Assembly: GCA_003210115.1 (NCBI GenBank) | Contig: QCNM01000005.1 | Span: forward strand, 1 to 40,886 | DNA length: 40,886 bases | Source: SAR116 cluster bacterium AG-426-A06 | GTDB lineage: Bacteria; Pseudomonadota; Alphaproteobacteria; Puniceispirillales; Marisalimonadaceae | Direction of reading: 5' to 3' | Notes under the pieces: model-generated | Database searches by the model: none | Told to the model about the DNA's origin: nothing | The model's input: the letters and a program-made list of their open reading frames with translations, nothing else | In this document: piece by piece, positions 18,386 to 29,125 of the stretch | How positions within the stretch are numbered: the first letter of the stretch is position 1 | Layout: each line of letters opens with the position of its first letter | Made by a program: the position numbers and the translations under genes

Positions 18386-19324
18386 ATGATAAATAAAAAA
18401 AAGCTTATAGAAAATATTTTAAATCAACCTCCTATAAATCAAAACACAGAGATTGATAAGAAGAAAACTTTAGCTGAAAATTGGTTTGTTAATTTAAGAG
18501 ATCAAATTTGTAATGATTTTACAAAAATTGAGTACAATTTTAAAATAAAAAATAATAATTCTGAGAAAGTAACTGAGGTAAAATCTCCAATTTTTACACA
18601 AAAGAAATGGGATAGAGATGGAGGTGGTGGAGGGGTAATTTCTATTATGAAAGGGGATGTGTTTGAGAAAGTTGGCGTAAACATTTCTACGGTCTATGGA
18701 AAATTTTCAGATAAATTTAAGAGTCAGATCCCTGGTGCTGAAAAAACAGGTGATTTTTGGGCAAGTGGCATTTCTGTTGTCGCACATATGAATAATCCCT
18801 TTGTACCAGCAGCTCATATGAATACAAGGTTTTTAGTAACAGGTTTAGGTGAAAATAGAAAATTTTGGTTTGGAGGAGGATGTGATCTTACTCCAATGCT
18901 TCCAGATAAAAAATCTGCAATATTTTTTCATAAAAATTTAAAATCTATCTGCGATAAATATAATAAAGAATACTATGAAATCTATAAAAAATGGTGCGAC
19001 GATTACTTTTTTCTTCCCCATAGGAATGAGGCTAGAGGAGTGGGTGGAATTTTTTTTGATTATTTGAATACTTTTGAATGGGATATGGATTTTAATTTTG
19101 TAAAAGACGTAGGAAAAACCTTTTTAGAAACATATTCAAAAATTGTTGATGAAAGGGTTGATCAAAAATTTAATGATGAAGAAAAAAACATTCAATTGGT
19201 TAAAAGAGGAAGGTATGTCGAGTTTAATTTATTATATGACAGAGGTACTATTTTTGGACTCAATACAGGTGGTAATCCTGAGGCAATTTTAATGAGTTTA
19301 CCACCAAATGTTAAATGGGAATAA
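18386..19324 (+). CDS. hemF: Oxygen-dependent coproporphyrinogen III oxidase
   Basis: KWDRDGGGGGVISIMKGDVFEKVGVN, FWASGISVVAHMNNPFVPAAHMNTRF, WFGGGCDLTPM. Start placed at 18386. Confidence 0.95.
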   Translation: MINKKKLIENILNQPPINQNTEIDKKKTLAENWFVNLRDQICNDFTKIEYNFKIKNNNSEKVTEVKSPIFTQKKWDRDGGGGGVISIMKGDVFEKVGVNISTVYGKFSDKFKSQIPGAEKTGDFWASGISVVAHMNNPFVPAAHMNTRFLVTGLGENRKFWFGGGCDLTPMLPDKKSAIFFHKNLKSICDKYNKEYYEIYKKWCDDYFFLPHRNEARGVGGIFFDYLNTFEWDMDFNFVKDVGKTFLETYSKIVDERVDQKFNDEEKNIQLVKRGRYVEFNLLYDRGTIFGLNTGGNPEAILMSLPPNVKWE

Positions 19325-19401
19325 AAATTAAAAAATTCCAAATTTTTTACTAGAAAAAAATTTTATACGAGCTATATATATATTGTAAGGTATTTCAAAG
19401 A

Positions 19402-19938
19402 ATGACGAATAAAAAAACCCCTGATGATAAAAATAAGAGAGATTTTTTACAAGTCTCTACTTACGCTCTAGGTGCTGTTGGAGCAGCCTCTTTTGTATGG
19501 CCTTTAATAAATCAAATGAACCCAGCTGCAGACACTTTGGCATTAGCATCTACAGAAGTAGATTTAGAACAATTGGAAGAAGGTCAAGCCATCACAGTTA
19601 CATGGAGAGGTAAACCTGTATTTATTAGACATCGTACAAAAGAAGAAATAGCTTCAGCAAAGGATCAATTGTTAGATGGATTAAGAGATCCTCAAACAGA
19701 TGACGAACGTGTTCAAAATGAAAAGTATATTGTACTTGTGGGTGTTTGTACTCATCTAGGTTGTGTTCCACTTGGACAAAAATCAGGTGACGTTAAAGGT
19801 GAATATGGAGGTTGGTTTTGCCCATGTCACGGTTCACATTACGATCATTCTGGAAGAATCAGAAAAGGACCAGCACCAACAAACTTAGAGATACCGCAAT
19901 ACTCATTTTTGTCAGATACATTAATTAAAATAGGATAA
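19402..19938 (+). CDS. petA: Ubiquinol-cytochrome c reductase Rieske iron-sulfur subunit
   Basis: CTHLGC and CPCHGSHYD Rieske cluster motifs; followed by cytochrome b and c1. Confidence 0.97.
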   Translation: MTNKKTPDDKNKRDFLQVSTYALGAVGAASFVWPLINQMNPAADTLALASTEVDLEQLEEGQAITVTWRGKPVFIRHRTKEEIASAKDQLLDGLRDPQTDDERVQNEKYIVLVGVCTHLGCVPLGQKSGDVKGEYGGWFCPCHGSHYDHSGRIRKGPAPTNLEIPQYSFLSDTLIKIG

Positions 19939-19961
19939 GATTATTAGGAGCTTATTAAAAT

Positions 19962-21215
19962 ATGTCTAAACCAAAATTTAAAAACCCTGTAGTCAATTGG
20001 ATTGATTATAGACTACCAATATTTACATTTATGAATCATGAATTGAATGAATATCCAACACCCAAAAACCTGAATTACTTTTGGAACTTTGGTTCATTAG
20101 CTGGTATTACATTAGTTATAATGATTGTGACTGGTATTGTATTGTCAATGAATTACACAGCTCACATTGATTATGCTTTTGATTCGGTCGAAAGAATAAT
20201 GCGTGATGTAAATCATGGTTGGTTGCTAAGATATATTCATATGAATGGAGCTAGTTTTTTCTTCATTGTAGTTTATATCCATATATTCAGAGGGCTCTAC
20301 TATGGTTCTTATAAAGCACCAAGGGAGATATTGTGGATACTTGGAGTTTTAATACTACTACTAATGATGGCTACTGCTTTTATGGGATACGTTTTACCAT
20401 GGGGTCAAATGAGTTTTTGGGGAGCAACTGTTATAACGAACTTATTTTCGGCTATACCATTAGTAGGCGAAAGTATAGTAACGTGGTTGTGGGGAGGATT
20501 TTCAGTCGATAATCCAACGCTAAATAGATTTTTTTCACTACACTTTGTTTTACCATTTGTAATCGTTGGTGTTGTTATTCTCCATCTAGTAGCACTTCAT
20601 AGATTTGGTTCAAACAATCCTATTGGAATAGATGTACAAGGAAAACAAGATACAATTCCATTTCACCCATACTACACTATCAAAGATTTGTTTGGATTAT
20701 CTGTCTTTGCTACTATTTTTGCAGCTGCAGTTTTCTTTTTTCCCAATTTCATGGGTCATCCTGATAATTACATACCAGCCAATCCAATGGTAACACCTGC
20801 GCATATTGTACCTGAATGGTATTTCCTACCTTTTTATGCTATTTTAAGAGCTATTCCTGATAAGCTTGGTGGTGTTTTATTTATGTTTGGTGCAATAATG
20901 GTCTTATTTGTATTACCATGGTTAGATAAATCTTCTGTTAGATCTAGTCAATTTAGGCCTTTATATAAACTATTTTTCTGGTTTTTAGTAATTGATTGTA
21001 TCGCACTTGGGTATTTAGGAGCAATGCCTGCTGAAGGTATTTATGTTGTATTATCTAGATTAGCGACTGCGTATTACTTTTTTCACTTTTTAATTATTCT
21101 TCCTTTGCTTCCAAAAATAGAGAGCACAAGGCCACTTCCAATATCGATTTCGACACCCATTATTACAGCTTCCAGTAACGCAAGTACGGTGATGGCGATG
21201 AGAGAGAAGAAATAA
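19962..21215 (+). CDS. petB: Cytochrome b of the bc1 complex
   Basis: [69 protein letters not shown]. Confidence 0.97.
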   Translation: MSKPKFKNPVVNWIDYRLPIFTFMNHELNEYPTPKNLNYFWNFGSLAGITLVIMIVTGIVLSMNYTAHIDYAFDSVERIMRDVNHGWLLRYIHMNGASFFFIVVYIHIFRGLYYGSYKAPREILWILGVLILLLMMATAFMGYVLPWGQMSFWGATVITNLFSAIPLVGESIVTWLWGGFSVDNPTLNRFFSLHFVLPFVIVGVVILHLVALHRFGSNNPIGIDVQGKQDTIPFHPYYTIKDLFGLSVFATIFAAAVFFFPNFMGHPDNYIPANPMVTPAHIVPEWYFLPFYAILRAIPDKLGGVLFMFGAIMVLFVLPWLDKSSVRSSQFRPLYKLFFWFLVIDCIALGYLGAMPAEGIYVVLSRLATAYYFFHFLIILPLLPKIESTRPLPISISTPIITASSNASTVMAMREKK

Positions 21216-21992
21216 ATGAGGTTTAGTAAATTAGTATTATACTTTTTAATCTTATTTAATTTTTTTCTTAGTAAATTAGCTTTATCTGCGGGTAAAGCTA
21301 TTGAGTACCCAGACAAAAATTGGTCTTTCTCAAGTATATTCGGAACATTTGACAAAGCTTCAGCTCAAAGGGGTTTTCAAGTTTATAAAGAAGTTTGTGC
21401 TGGATGTCATGGAATGAGATTAATCTCTTATAGAAACTTAGCCGCTTTGGGATATAATCAAGATGAATTAAAAGCGATTGCCTCACAATTTGAAATAACT
21501 GATGGTCCTAATGATGACGGAGAATTTTTCACTAGACCTGGAAGACCGAGTGATAAATTTGCTTCGCCATATCCTAATAAAAAAGCGGCAATTGCAGCAA
21601 ATGGTGGAGCTTATCCTCCAGATTTATCATTAATAATCAAAGCTAGGCCAAACGGTGCAAATTATTTACATGCTCTTTTGAGTGGATATATAGAACCTCC
21701 AAAAAACATGAAAGTCCCAGAAGGTATGTATTATAATAAATTTTATTCTGGCAATCTAATAGCGATGCCTCAACCTCTTTACGAAGATGGAATTGAGTAC
21801 TTAGATGGTACTAAAGCTTCTCCAGATCAGATGGCTATTGATGTAACAACATTTTTAGCTTGGGCCTCAGAGCCTGAACTAGAGGAAAGAAAACAATTAG
21901 GAATAACTGTTATATTATTTTTGATCGTTTTTTCGATATTGTCTTATTTTTCTATGAGACAAATTTGGGCACCAATTAAAAATAAGAACTAA
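21216..21992 (+). CDS. petC: Cytochrome c1
   Basis: Signal peptide, haem site VCAGCHGMR, IAMPQPL, C-terminal TM anchor. Confidence 0.96.
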   Translation: MRFSKLVLYFLILFNFFLSKLALSAGKAIEYPDKNWSFSSIFGTFDKASAQRGFQVYKEVCAGCHGMRLISYRNLAALGYNQDELKAIASQFEITDGPNDDGEFFTRPGRPSDKFASPYPNKKAAIAANGGAYPPDLSLIIKARPNGANYLHALLSGYIEPPKNMKVPEGMYYNKFYSGNLIAMPQPLYEDGIEYLDGTKASPDQMAIDVTTFLAWASEPELEERKQLGITVILFLIVFSILSYFSMRQIWAPIKNKN

Positions 21993-22651
21993 ATTAAGTT
22001 TTTGTTTAAAAACCCGACTGTTCTTTCAAATGCAATCCTTGAACAAACTTCATTGTATTGAGATCTATGGTCGCAATTAAATCCATGGTCAGCTGGATAA
22101 GTAAATAATTTAATGTCAGGATTTTTATTTTTAAATTTAAGAACGTCATCAATAGGGATGCCAGCATCTAACTCGCCAAAATGACACATAGAGGGACATT
22201 TTGTAGTTAATTTAGACGTAGGTATATCTCCACCATAATAAGCAATTGAACAGTTTATATTTGTTAATTCACATCCAGATCTATAAGCTAAAGAACCACC
22301 CCAACAATAACCTACAACGCCAACTTTTCCTGCTGATTTTACATATTCAACTGAGGATTTGATTTCATTCAAAGATAATAAATTATATTTCTCTTTTAGA
22401 ATTCTTCCTTTACTAATATCATTTTTTGTGTAATCAAGTTCTATATTCTTGCCTTCTCGATCAAATAGTGAGGGAGCAATAGTTAAATAACCTTCTTTCA
22501 TAAATTTTTTACAAACTTCACGTATATGTTCATTTACACCAAATATTTCCTGAATTACAACTAACCCTCCTTTTGGTTTAGTGTCTGGACGTGAAATAAA
22601 AGCATTAAAATTATGATTATCTAGAGTTTTTAATTCTATAGTTTCGTTCAT
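21989..22651 (-). CDS. Dienelactone hydrolase family protein
   Basis: GGLVVIQEIFGVNEHIREVC, nucleophile GYCWGGSLAY, DHGFNCDHR. Confidence 0.93.
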   Translation of the reverse strand: MNETIELKTLDNHNFNAFISRPDTKPKGGLVVIQEIFGVNEHIREVCKKFMKEGYLTIAPSLFDREGKNIELDYTKNDISKGRILKEKYNLLSLNEIKSSVEYVKSAGKVGVVGYCWGGSLAYRSGCELTNINCSIAYYGGDIPTSKLTTKCPSMCHFGELDAGIPIDDVLKFKNKNPDIKLFTYPADHGFNCDHRSQYNEVCSRIAFERTVGFLNKNLI

Positions 22652-22663
22652 TTTTCTCTCACC

Positions 22664-23764
22664 TTAAACATTAAATCTAAAATTGAAAATGTCACCATCT
22701 TTAACTATATAATCTGCACCTTCAATCCTTAATTTTCCAGCTTCCTTTGCTCCAGCTTCACCTTGGCAATTTAAGTAATCAATAGTTGAAATAGTCTCAG
22801 CTCTTATAAATCCTTTTTCTATATCTGTATGAATTTTACCTGCAGCCTTAGAAGCTTGTATGCCTTTTTCAATAGTCCACGCCCTTGCTTCTTTAGGACC
22901 AATTGTAAAAAAAGTGATCAATTCAAGAAGAGTGTAGCCAGCTTTTATTAATCTTGACAAACCTGTTTCTGAAATTCCTAGATCCTTTATAAATTCAATT
23001 TTATCATCATCATCTAATTGTGAGATTTCATATTCGATTAACGTTGAAATATAAATTATTTTATTGTTTTTATTGACAAATTTGGTTTCTAGTTCTTTGG
23101 TAAAATTGTTGCCGTTTGATAAATCATTCTCTGAAACATTACAAACAAAAAGTTCTGGTTTTGATGTTATTAAAAACAATTTTTTTATAATTTCTTTTTC
23201 TTTCTCATTTATATCTAATAATTCATTTATTTTTTTTCCATCAGATAGAGCTTTATAAAGTTTTTCCATTACACCATATTGGTATTTTAATTCTTTATCT
23301 TCTGTGCGTATTTTCTTTTTAAGATTATTCATTTGTTTTTCTAAGCTATTTAAATCTGAAAGTATGAGCTCTGTATCAATTATTTCCTTATCTGAAATTG
23401 GGTCTATAATATTATTGACATGCGTAATTTCTTTGTCTTCGAAACATCTTAAAACATGTAATATAGCATCAACTTCTCTAATATGTGATAAAAACTGATT
23501 TCCAAGCCCTTCCCCTTTACTAGCTCCTTTAACTAAACCAGCAATATCTACAAATTGAATTTGAGTAGGAATTATATTTTTTGATTCTGCAATTTTTGCT
23601 AATTTATCTAGTCTATCATCTGGGACTATTACATTACCTACATTTGGTTCTATAGTGCAAAATGGATAATTTGCAGCCTCAGCTGATGTTGTTTGAGTTA
23701 ATGCATTAAACAAAGTTGATTTTCCAACATTTGGTAATCCAACAATTCCACATTTAAATCCCAT
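22664..23764 (-). CDS. ychF: Redox-regulated ATPase YchF
   Basis: GIVGLPNVGKSTLFNALT, FVDIAGLVKGASKGEGLGNQFLSHIREVDAI, GPKEARAWTI, C-term GEAGAKEAGKLRIEGADYIVKDGDIFNFRFNV. Confidence 0.97.
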   Translation of the reverse strand: MGFKCGIVGLPNVGKSTLFNALTQTTSAEAANYPFCTIEPNVGNVIVPDDRLDKLAKIAESKNIIPTQIQFVDIAGLVKGASKGEGLGNQFLSHIREVDAILHVLRCFEDKEITHVNNIIDPISDKEIIDTELILSDLNSLEKQMNNLKKKIRTEDKELKYQYGVMEKLYKALSDGKKINELLDINEKEKEIIKKLFLITSKPELFVCNVSENDLSNGNNFTKELETKFVNKNNKIIYISTLIEYEISQLDDDDKIEFIKDLGISETGLSRLIKAGYTLLELITFFTIGPKEARAWTIEKGIQASKAAGKIHTDIEKGFIRAETISTIDYLNCQGEAGAKEAGKLRIEGADYIVKDGDIFNFRFNV

Positions 23765-23782
23765 TTATAAGCCTTAAAAAAA

Positions 23783-24355
23783 TTATTTATTATTATTAAA
23801 ACATTCAAATTCTTTTGAAATGAGATTTACTAAATTCTGTGATATAAAACTTAAATTTTTTTGTATTATATTTTCTTTTTCAATTTCAGTAAAGTCAGTT
23901 AAAACCCATTTCGAAACAATATGGCTTTTGTTTTCTATTCTGTCAACAAAAGGTCTGTCAACTCCCATTCTAATTCTGTGGTATGATGTTCCTATAAAAT
24001 TGTCTATGGATTTTAGACCGTTATGCCCATTATGGCCACCACCTTTTTTAACTTTAATTTCACCTAATTTCAGATCTATTTCATCGTGAAAAACAAATAC
24101 ATTATCTATATCAATATTATAAAAAGATTTTATTTCTAATACACTTTCACCAGATAAATTCATATAAGTAGTTGGTTTTAGCAATATAACTTTATATGAT
24201 TCAATTAAACCTACGGTAAAAGAAGATTTAGTTTTTTTTTTAAAACTAGGTAACTCATAATTTTTTGCTAAATGATCAATGACCATATAGCCAATGTTAT
24301 GTCTATTATAGTAATATTTTGTACCTGGGTTACCTAATCCAACTAAAAGATACAT
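23783..24355 (-). CDS. pth: Peptidyl-tRNA hydrolase
   Basis: LLVGLGNPGTKYYYNRHNIGYMVID, KPTTYMNLSGESV, VFHDEIDLKLGEIKVKKGGGHNGHNGLKSI. Confidence 0.97.
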   Translation of the reverse strand: MYLLVGLGNPGTKYYYNRHNIGYMVIDHLAKNYELPSFKKKTKSSFTVGLIESYKVILLKPTTYMNLSGESVLEIKSFYNIDIDNVFVFHDEIDLKLGEIKVKKGGGHNGHNGLKSIDNFIGTSYHRIRMGVDRPFVDRIENKSHIVSKWVLTDFTEIEKENIIQKNLSFISQNLVNLISKEFECFNNNK

Positions 24356-24364
24356 ATATGTATA

Positions 24365-25018
24365 CTATTCTTCTTTTTTATCCTCAGTTTTCTCTTCAGT
24401 TTCCTCTGTTGACTGCTCATCAGTTGTTTCATCTTCGTCAGCATCAGACATTCCGCCTCTTGGGGCAGCGATAGTAGCAACTGTAAAATCACGATCTGTT
24501 ATTGTTGGCGTGCAGTTTTCAGGTAAACTTATAGAGCTAATATGTATAGTATCACCAACATTCAGACCTTCTAAATCAACAGTAATTTTTTCTGGGATAG
24601 CTGTAGCTGGACAATTTAACTCAACTTGTGATCTTACTACATTCAAAACCCCACCAAATTTTATGCCGTTACATTTATCTTCATTTATAAACTCAACAGT
24701 AATACCCACATTGACATAAGATTTGTCAGTAACTCTTAAAAAATCAATATGTAAAGTATCTTCCGTCACTGGATGAAATTGGATATCTCTTGGTAAAACA
24801 AAGTGTTTTCCGTCATTGGTTTCAATATTAAAAAGTTGTCCAAAAATGCCAGGTTTTTGCATTAAAAAATACCATTCTTTTTTTTCTAAAGAAATTGGTA
24901 TTGGTTTTTCCTTATTACCATAAATAACAGCTGGTATAAGATTATTTTTTCTAGCAAATCTGGCAGGCCCCTTACCAACCTTGTCTCTTAGATTTGCTTT
25001 TAAATCAATTGCTTCCAT
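24365..25018 (-). CDS. rplY: 50S ribosomal protein L25/general stress protein Ctc
   Basis: GKGPARFARKNNLIPAVIYG, HPVTEDTLHIDFLRV, TL5-like C-term and acidic tail. Confidence 0.93.
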   Translation of the reverse strand: MEAIDLKANLRDKVGKGPARFARKNNLIPAVIYGNKEKPIPISLEKKEWYFLMQKPGIFGQLFNIETNDGKHFVLPRDIQFHPVTEDTLHIDFLRVTDKSYVNVGITVEFINEDKCNGIKFGGVLNVVRSQVELNCPATAIPEKITVDLEGLNVGDTIHISSISLPENCTPTITDRDFTVATIAAPRGGMSDADEDETTDEQSTEETEEKTEDKKEE

Positions 25019-25113
25019 TTTCTAAAAACTCCATAAATAATTAATTGCCTTCAGGGGTGCAATAAGTAAGAATTAATAACCTTTTATTATTAAAATGAAA
25101 AGAAAAATATTAA

Positions 25114-26046
25114 TTAATCAAACAAACTTGATACTGAAGATTCTGTATGTACTCTTCTTATAGCTTCCCCAAGTATAGTTGCTATCGAAATTTGTCTAAT
25201 ATTTGATGCTAATTTGATTGGCTCAGTTGCTTGAATAGAGTCAGTTGTAACTAAATTTTTCAAAGGTGAATTAAGGACCCTAGACACCGCAGATCCTGAC
25301 AGCACACCATGTGTCACATATGCATCAACAGAAATTGCTCCAGCTGAAACTAAAGCTTGAGCTGCATTACATAATGTGCCACCAGAATCAACAATATCAT
25401 CAACTAAAATACAATGATGTTTAGATACATCACCTATTATATTCATAACTTCAGATGCACCAGGTTTTTCTCTTCTTTTATCAATAATTGCAAGTCCAGC
25501 ATTAATTCTTCTTGCTATAGCTCTTGCTCTTAATACTCCTCCAACATCTGGGGAAACAACTATAGTGGGGACATCTGAATATTTATCTTTAATATCTTTA
25601 GCAAAAACTGGTGCTGTAAAAAGATTATCTGTGGGAATATCAAAAAAGCCTTGTATTTGTCCTGCATGCAAATCCATTGTAAGAACTCTATCTGCACCAG
25701 CTGAAGTTATTAAGTTAGCTACAAGTTTTGCAGAAATTGGTGTTCTTGGACCTGACTTTCTATCCTGTCTCGCATAGCCAAAATAAGGAATTACAGCCGT
25801 TATTCTTTTTGCACTTGCTCTTCTTAATGCGTCTAATGTAACTAGTAATTCCATTAAATTATCATTTGCAGGATATGAGGTTGATTGTATGACAAACATA
25901 TCTTCACCTCTAACGTTTTCCTTGACCTCAACAAAAACTTCCATATCAGAGAATCTTTTAACTTCTGCATCCACAAGTTTTAAATTTAATTCTTTTGAGA
26001 TTGAATCAGCTAAGGGCAAATTTGAATTACAAGAAAGTATTTTCAT
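25114..26046 (-). CDS. prs: Ribose-phosphate pyrophosphokinase
   Basis: [62 protein letters not shown] loop. ATG at 26046 preferred over TTG at 26052. Confidence 0.97.
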   Translation of the reverse strand: MKILSCNSNLPLADSISKELNLKLVDAEVKRFSDMEVFVEVKENVRGEDMFVIQSTSYPANDNLMELLVTLDALRRASAKRITAVIPYFGYARQDRKSGPRTPISAKLVANLITSAGADRVLTMDLHAGQIQGFFDIPTDNLFTAPVFAKDIKDKYSDVPTIVVSPDVGGVLRARAIARRINAGLAIIDKRREKPGASEVMNIIGDVSKHHCILVDDIVDSGGTLCNAAQALVSAGAISVDAYVTHGVLSGSAVSRVLNSPLKNLVTTDSIQATEPIKLASNIRQISIATILGEAIRRVHTESSVSSLFD

Positions 26047-26143
26047 GAACAAACCTTAAAGCAAAATTCTCTATATAAATAACATAATGAAACTACCAAT
26101 AATTATTAAGAAAATAAAGATAATTAAATGTGGCATGATAAAT

Positions 26144-26911
26144 TTATTTTAATCCTATAACTGATACTTGACGACCCGTTGCGTTCTTTAAGAGATCACT
26201 CTTTCTGTTTTGTGTAGTTCTTCTATAACTAAAAAAATTTTTATTCAAATACGTATCTGTCTCGACATCACTAATATTGTTTATTTCATTTAAATTTAAC
26301 TTATGTTTTATGAATAAGGGTAAATTAAAAAAATATCTATTTGATTTTTCAAGAAGAATATTATTTTTTGATTTGTATTCAGTAGAATATTTAATTTTTA
26401 AAGCTAAATCATTGCCAATTTCATAGGAGTTTTGTTTAATTGTGGGGCCTATAATAGCAAGGATATTTTTCCTCAAACTTCCAATTTCAATCATCTTATT
26501 TATTGTATTTTCTATAACCCCATTAAGAGCGCCTCGCCAACCTGCATGACAAGCAGCAATAATACCATTATCTAAGTCAAGAAAAAAAATTGGAGCACAA
26601 TCGGCAGTAAGTATTGACAAACCTATATTTTTTAAATTGGTGACAACTCCATCAACATTTAATTTAGAAGATAATTGTTTTTTATCTTCTAAAAAAAAAA
26701 CTTTATTAGAATGAATTTGATTAATAAAAAAAAGATCATTTAAGCAAATCATATCTTTAACTAATTTTCTATTTTCTATAATATTTTCATAGGAATCTTG
26801 AGTGTTAAAACTACAGTTAAGACTATTATATGGGAAAGATGAAAAACCTCTTTCTGCTGAAAAAAAATTGTAATGAACGTTTTTAATTTTACTAAATTGA
26901 TATTTTGTCAT
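26144..26911 (-). CDS. Purine nucleoside phosphorylase/polyphenol oxidase YfiH (PgeF) family
   Basis: TADCAPIFFLD, CHAGWRGALNGVIENTI, IGPTIKQNSYEIG. Confidence 0.92.
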   Translation of the reverse strand: MTKYQFSKIKNVHYNFFSAERGFSSFPYNSLNCSFNTQDSYENIIENRKLVKDMICLNDLFFINQIHSNKVFFLEDKKQLSSKLNVDGVVTNLKNIGLSILTADCAPIFFLDLDNGIIAACHAGWRGALNGVIENTINKMIEIGSLRKNILAIIGPTIKQNSYEIGNDLALKIKYSTEYKSKNNILLEKSNRYFFNLPLFIKHKLNLNEINNISDVETDTYLNKNFFSYRRTTQNRKSDLLKNATGRQVSVIGLK

Positions 26912-26919
26912 TTGTTTTT

Positions 26920-28041
26920 TTACAATTTAAAAATTGGCACAAGAAGATTTTTATTACTAAAACAATTTACTTTAAATATATCACCCATTTGTCTTTTTGA
27001 AACAAGTCTCTCATATCCAGAGAGTAAATCTCTTCTTTCAAATTCATTTGCATTTAAAGACAAATTTTCAATTCTTTTATTTATACCCATTTCCAATAAA
27101 AATTCTCTTTGTGTTTTAAACTGGTAATACTGTAAATTTTTAATTTCTACAATTTGTTCTATATTACTAAAGTCAACTAAAGATGAATAATCACTTTCAC
27201 CGATTTTATTAAATAAATTACTTCTTTCATTTTTAAATACTGATTGAAGTGTATCACCATAAGGGTCGTTTTTACCATAATCAATTAACAAGTTAGCACC
27301 TTTATTCTTAAGAATTATGTCACAAATTTGATTTATATGTGATAATACAAAAGGTGAGTGTTCAATAGTTGTCTCCTCATTTAATTTATCAAAGTCTTTT
27401 TTGATAATATTTGATATAAAAGGAATATCTTGAGGTTCTAAAACTTGTTCATCGAAAAAAAAGTTGTTTTTATCAAGTCTTAAAATTTTTTTAGTATATA
27501 TATTTTTTGTTTTATAAAATTTATATTGATTGATAGGAAGACAATCAAAAAATTCATTTGAAATAATAATTGTCGGATTATCATTTAGCTGATCCTTAAT
27601 TTTAAAAATATTATTATACCATTTTAATTCGTGACCATATTGTTTTAAATTTTCCTTTTGATAGGATTTTAAAACTTTACTAAACTCTAATAGGTGGACT
27701 TTAATTTTTATATTTTCTTTTTGTTGAGAAAAAATTCTTAATATATCTTTCATTAAAGTCCCTTTTCCAGGGCCTAGTTCAAGTAAATTAATATTATGAA
27801 AATGATTTTCTTTACATAGTTGTAAAATCCATATACCAACGAGTTCACCAAATAATTGAGAAATTTCTGGTGCTGTTATGAAATGACCTTTTTTGCCAAT
27901 TAATTCATTTTTTTTAAAATTAATTGAATTATAAAATCCAAATTTTTTATCATACAAAATAACATCTAAAAAAGTACAAAGATCAAGATAATTATTTTTT
28001 ATCAATAATTCCTTTAGATGATTAATTAATTTGTTGTTCAT
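26920..28041 (-). CDS. Class I SAM-dependent methyltransferase (MidA/NDUFAF7 family)
   Basis: GHFITAPEISQLFGELVGIWILQLC, LLELGPGKGTLMKDILR, IIISNEFFDCLPINQY, LLIDYG, FLLEMGI. Confidence 0.9.
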   Translation of the reverse strand: MNNKLINHLKELLIKNNYLDLCTFLDVILYDKKFGFYNSINFKKNELIGKKGHFITAPEISQLFGELVGIWILQLCKENHFHNINLLELGPGKGTLMKDILRIFSQQKENIKIKVHLLEFSKVLKSYQKENLKQYGHELKWYNNIFKIKDQLNDNPTIIISNEFFDCLPINQYKFYKTKNIYTKKILRLDKNNFFFDEQVLEPQDIPFISNIIKKDFDKLNEETTIEHSPFVLSHINQICDIILKNKGANLLIDYGKNDPYGDTLQSVFKNERSNLFNKIGESDYSSLVDFSNIEQIVEIKNLQYYQFKTQREFLLEMGINKRIENLSLNANEFERRDLLSGYERLVSKRQMGDIFKVNCFSNKNLLVPIFKL

Positions 28042-28819
28042 TTAATTTTTTTACATAAACTAAGAGTACAATTCCAGAGGCAATCATGGGAACACATAAC
28101 AATTGTCCCATAGATAATAAATTCCAAAACAAACCAATATGGGCATCAGGTTCTCTTAAAGTTTCAATAAAGAATCTAAAAATACCGTAAAGGATAAGAA
28201 AAAGACTAGATATTATGCCTGACTTTGATTTAAGGTTTGTAAAGAAAAAAAGACAATTTAAAATTATAAATAAAATTAACCCTTCAAAAAATGCTTCATA
28301 TAATTGACTAGGATGTCTTGGTAATTCACCACCTCTTGGAAATATAATACCAAATGTGTGGTCTGTGACTTTGCCATATAATTCACCATTAATGAAGTTT
28401 GCAATTCTTCCAAGAAAAATACCAATTGGTGATACAAGACAAATAATGTCTGTTAAATCAAAAAAAGATTTATTATTTTTAGAGCTGAACCAACCAATAG
28501 AAATTATGATTCCAACCACGGCTCCATGGAATGACATTCCACCATTCCATATTTTAAGTATTTCAAATGGATTATAAAAATAAAATTCTAAATTATAAAA
28601 GAAAACATATCCTAATCTTCCCCCAATAATTATTCCTAAAATTAAATAATTTAATAAATCATAGACATCTTTTTTTGTTATATTTTTTTTATAAGTAATT
28701 ATAAATTTGTTTATTAAAATTAAGCCAATCAAAATCCCAATTATATATGATAAGGAATACCATCTAACAGCTAGAGGACCAATTGTGAAAGCTATCGGAT
28801 CAATTGCTGGAAAATTCAT
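28022..28819 (-). CDS. lgt: Prolipoprotein diacylglyceryl transferase
   Basis: VRWYSLSYIIGI, GGRLGYVFFYN, GGMSFHGAVVGI, GRIANFINGELYG, RHPSQLYEAFFEGL. Confidence 0.96.
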   Translation of the reverse strand: MNFPAIDPIAFTIGPLAVRWYSLSYIIGILIGLILINKFIITYKKNITKKDVYDLLNYLILGIIIGGRLGYVFFYNLEFYFYNPFEILKIWNGGMSFHGAVVGIIISIGWFSSKNNKSFFDLTDIICLVSPIGIFLGRIANFINGELYGKVTDHTFGIIFPRGGELPRHPSQLYEAFFEGLILFIILNCLFFFTNLKSKSGIISSLFLILYGIFRFFIETLREPDAHIGLFWNLLSMGQLLCVPMIASGIVLLVYVKKLNEQQIN

Positions 28820-28883
28820 AATTTTTGTATATAAGTTGAATTAGTATAGTATTTATAATTAAATATAGATGATAGGTAGAAAT

Positions 28884-29105
28884 ATGAAAGACAAAAATTT
28901 TTTTAACGACAGTAAATCAATTGCATATGGAATTTTATCAACTTTTTCAGGTATTAAAAGTGAGATTGAAAATTTAATTAATATTAAAATTGAAAAATAT
29001 TTAAATAAAAAAGGTTATGTAACACGTGAAGATTTTCATGCATTAGAAGATAGAGTAAACAAATTATCTTTAGAAATAAAAGTATCAAAAGCTAAAAAAA
29101 AATAA
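28884..29105 (+). CDS. Accessory factor UbiK/BMFP-domain protein
   Basis: Short coiled-coil protein with YVTREDFHALEDRVNKLSLEIK; start at 28884 following aggtag. Confidence 0.75.
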   Translation: MKDKNFFNDSKSIAYGILSTFSGIKSEIENLINIKIEKYLNKKGYVTREDFHALEDRVNKLSLEIKVSKAKKK

Positions 29106-29125
29106 ACTAAATATGGACTTTGAAT

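Noticed and set aside
19329-19349. Hairpin taaaaaatt-cca-aatttttta after hemF as an intrinsic terminator
   Set aside because: Perfect 9-bp stem but only A/T pairs, 3-nt loop and no U-tract after the stem; expected by chance in this composition.
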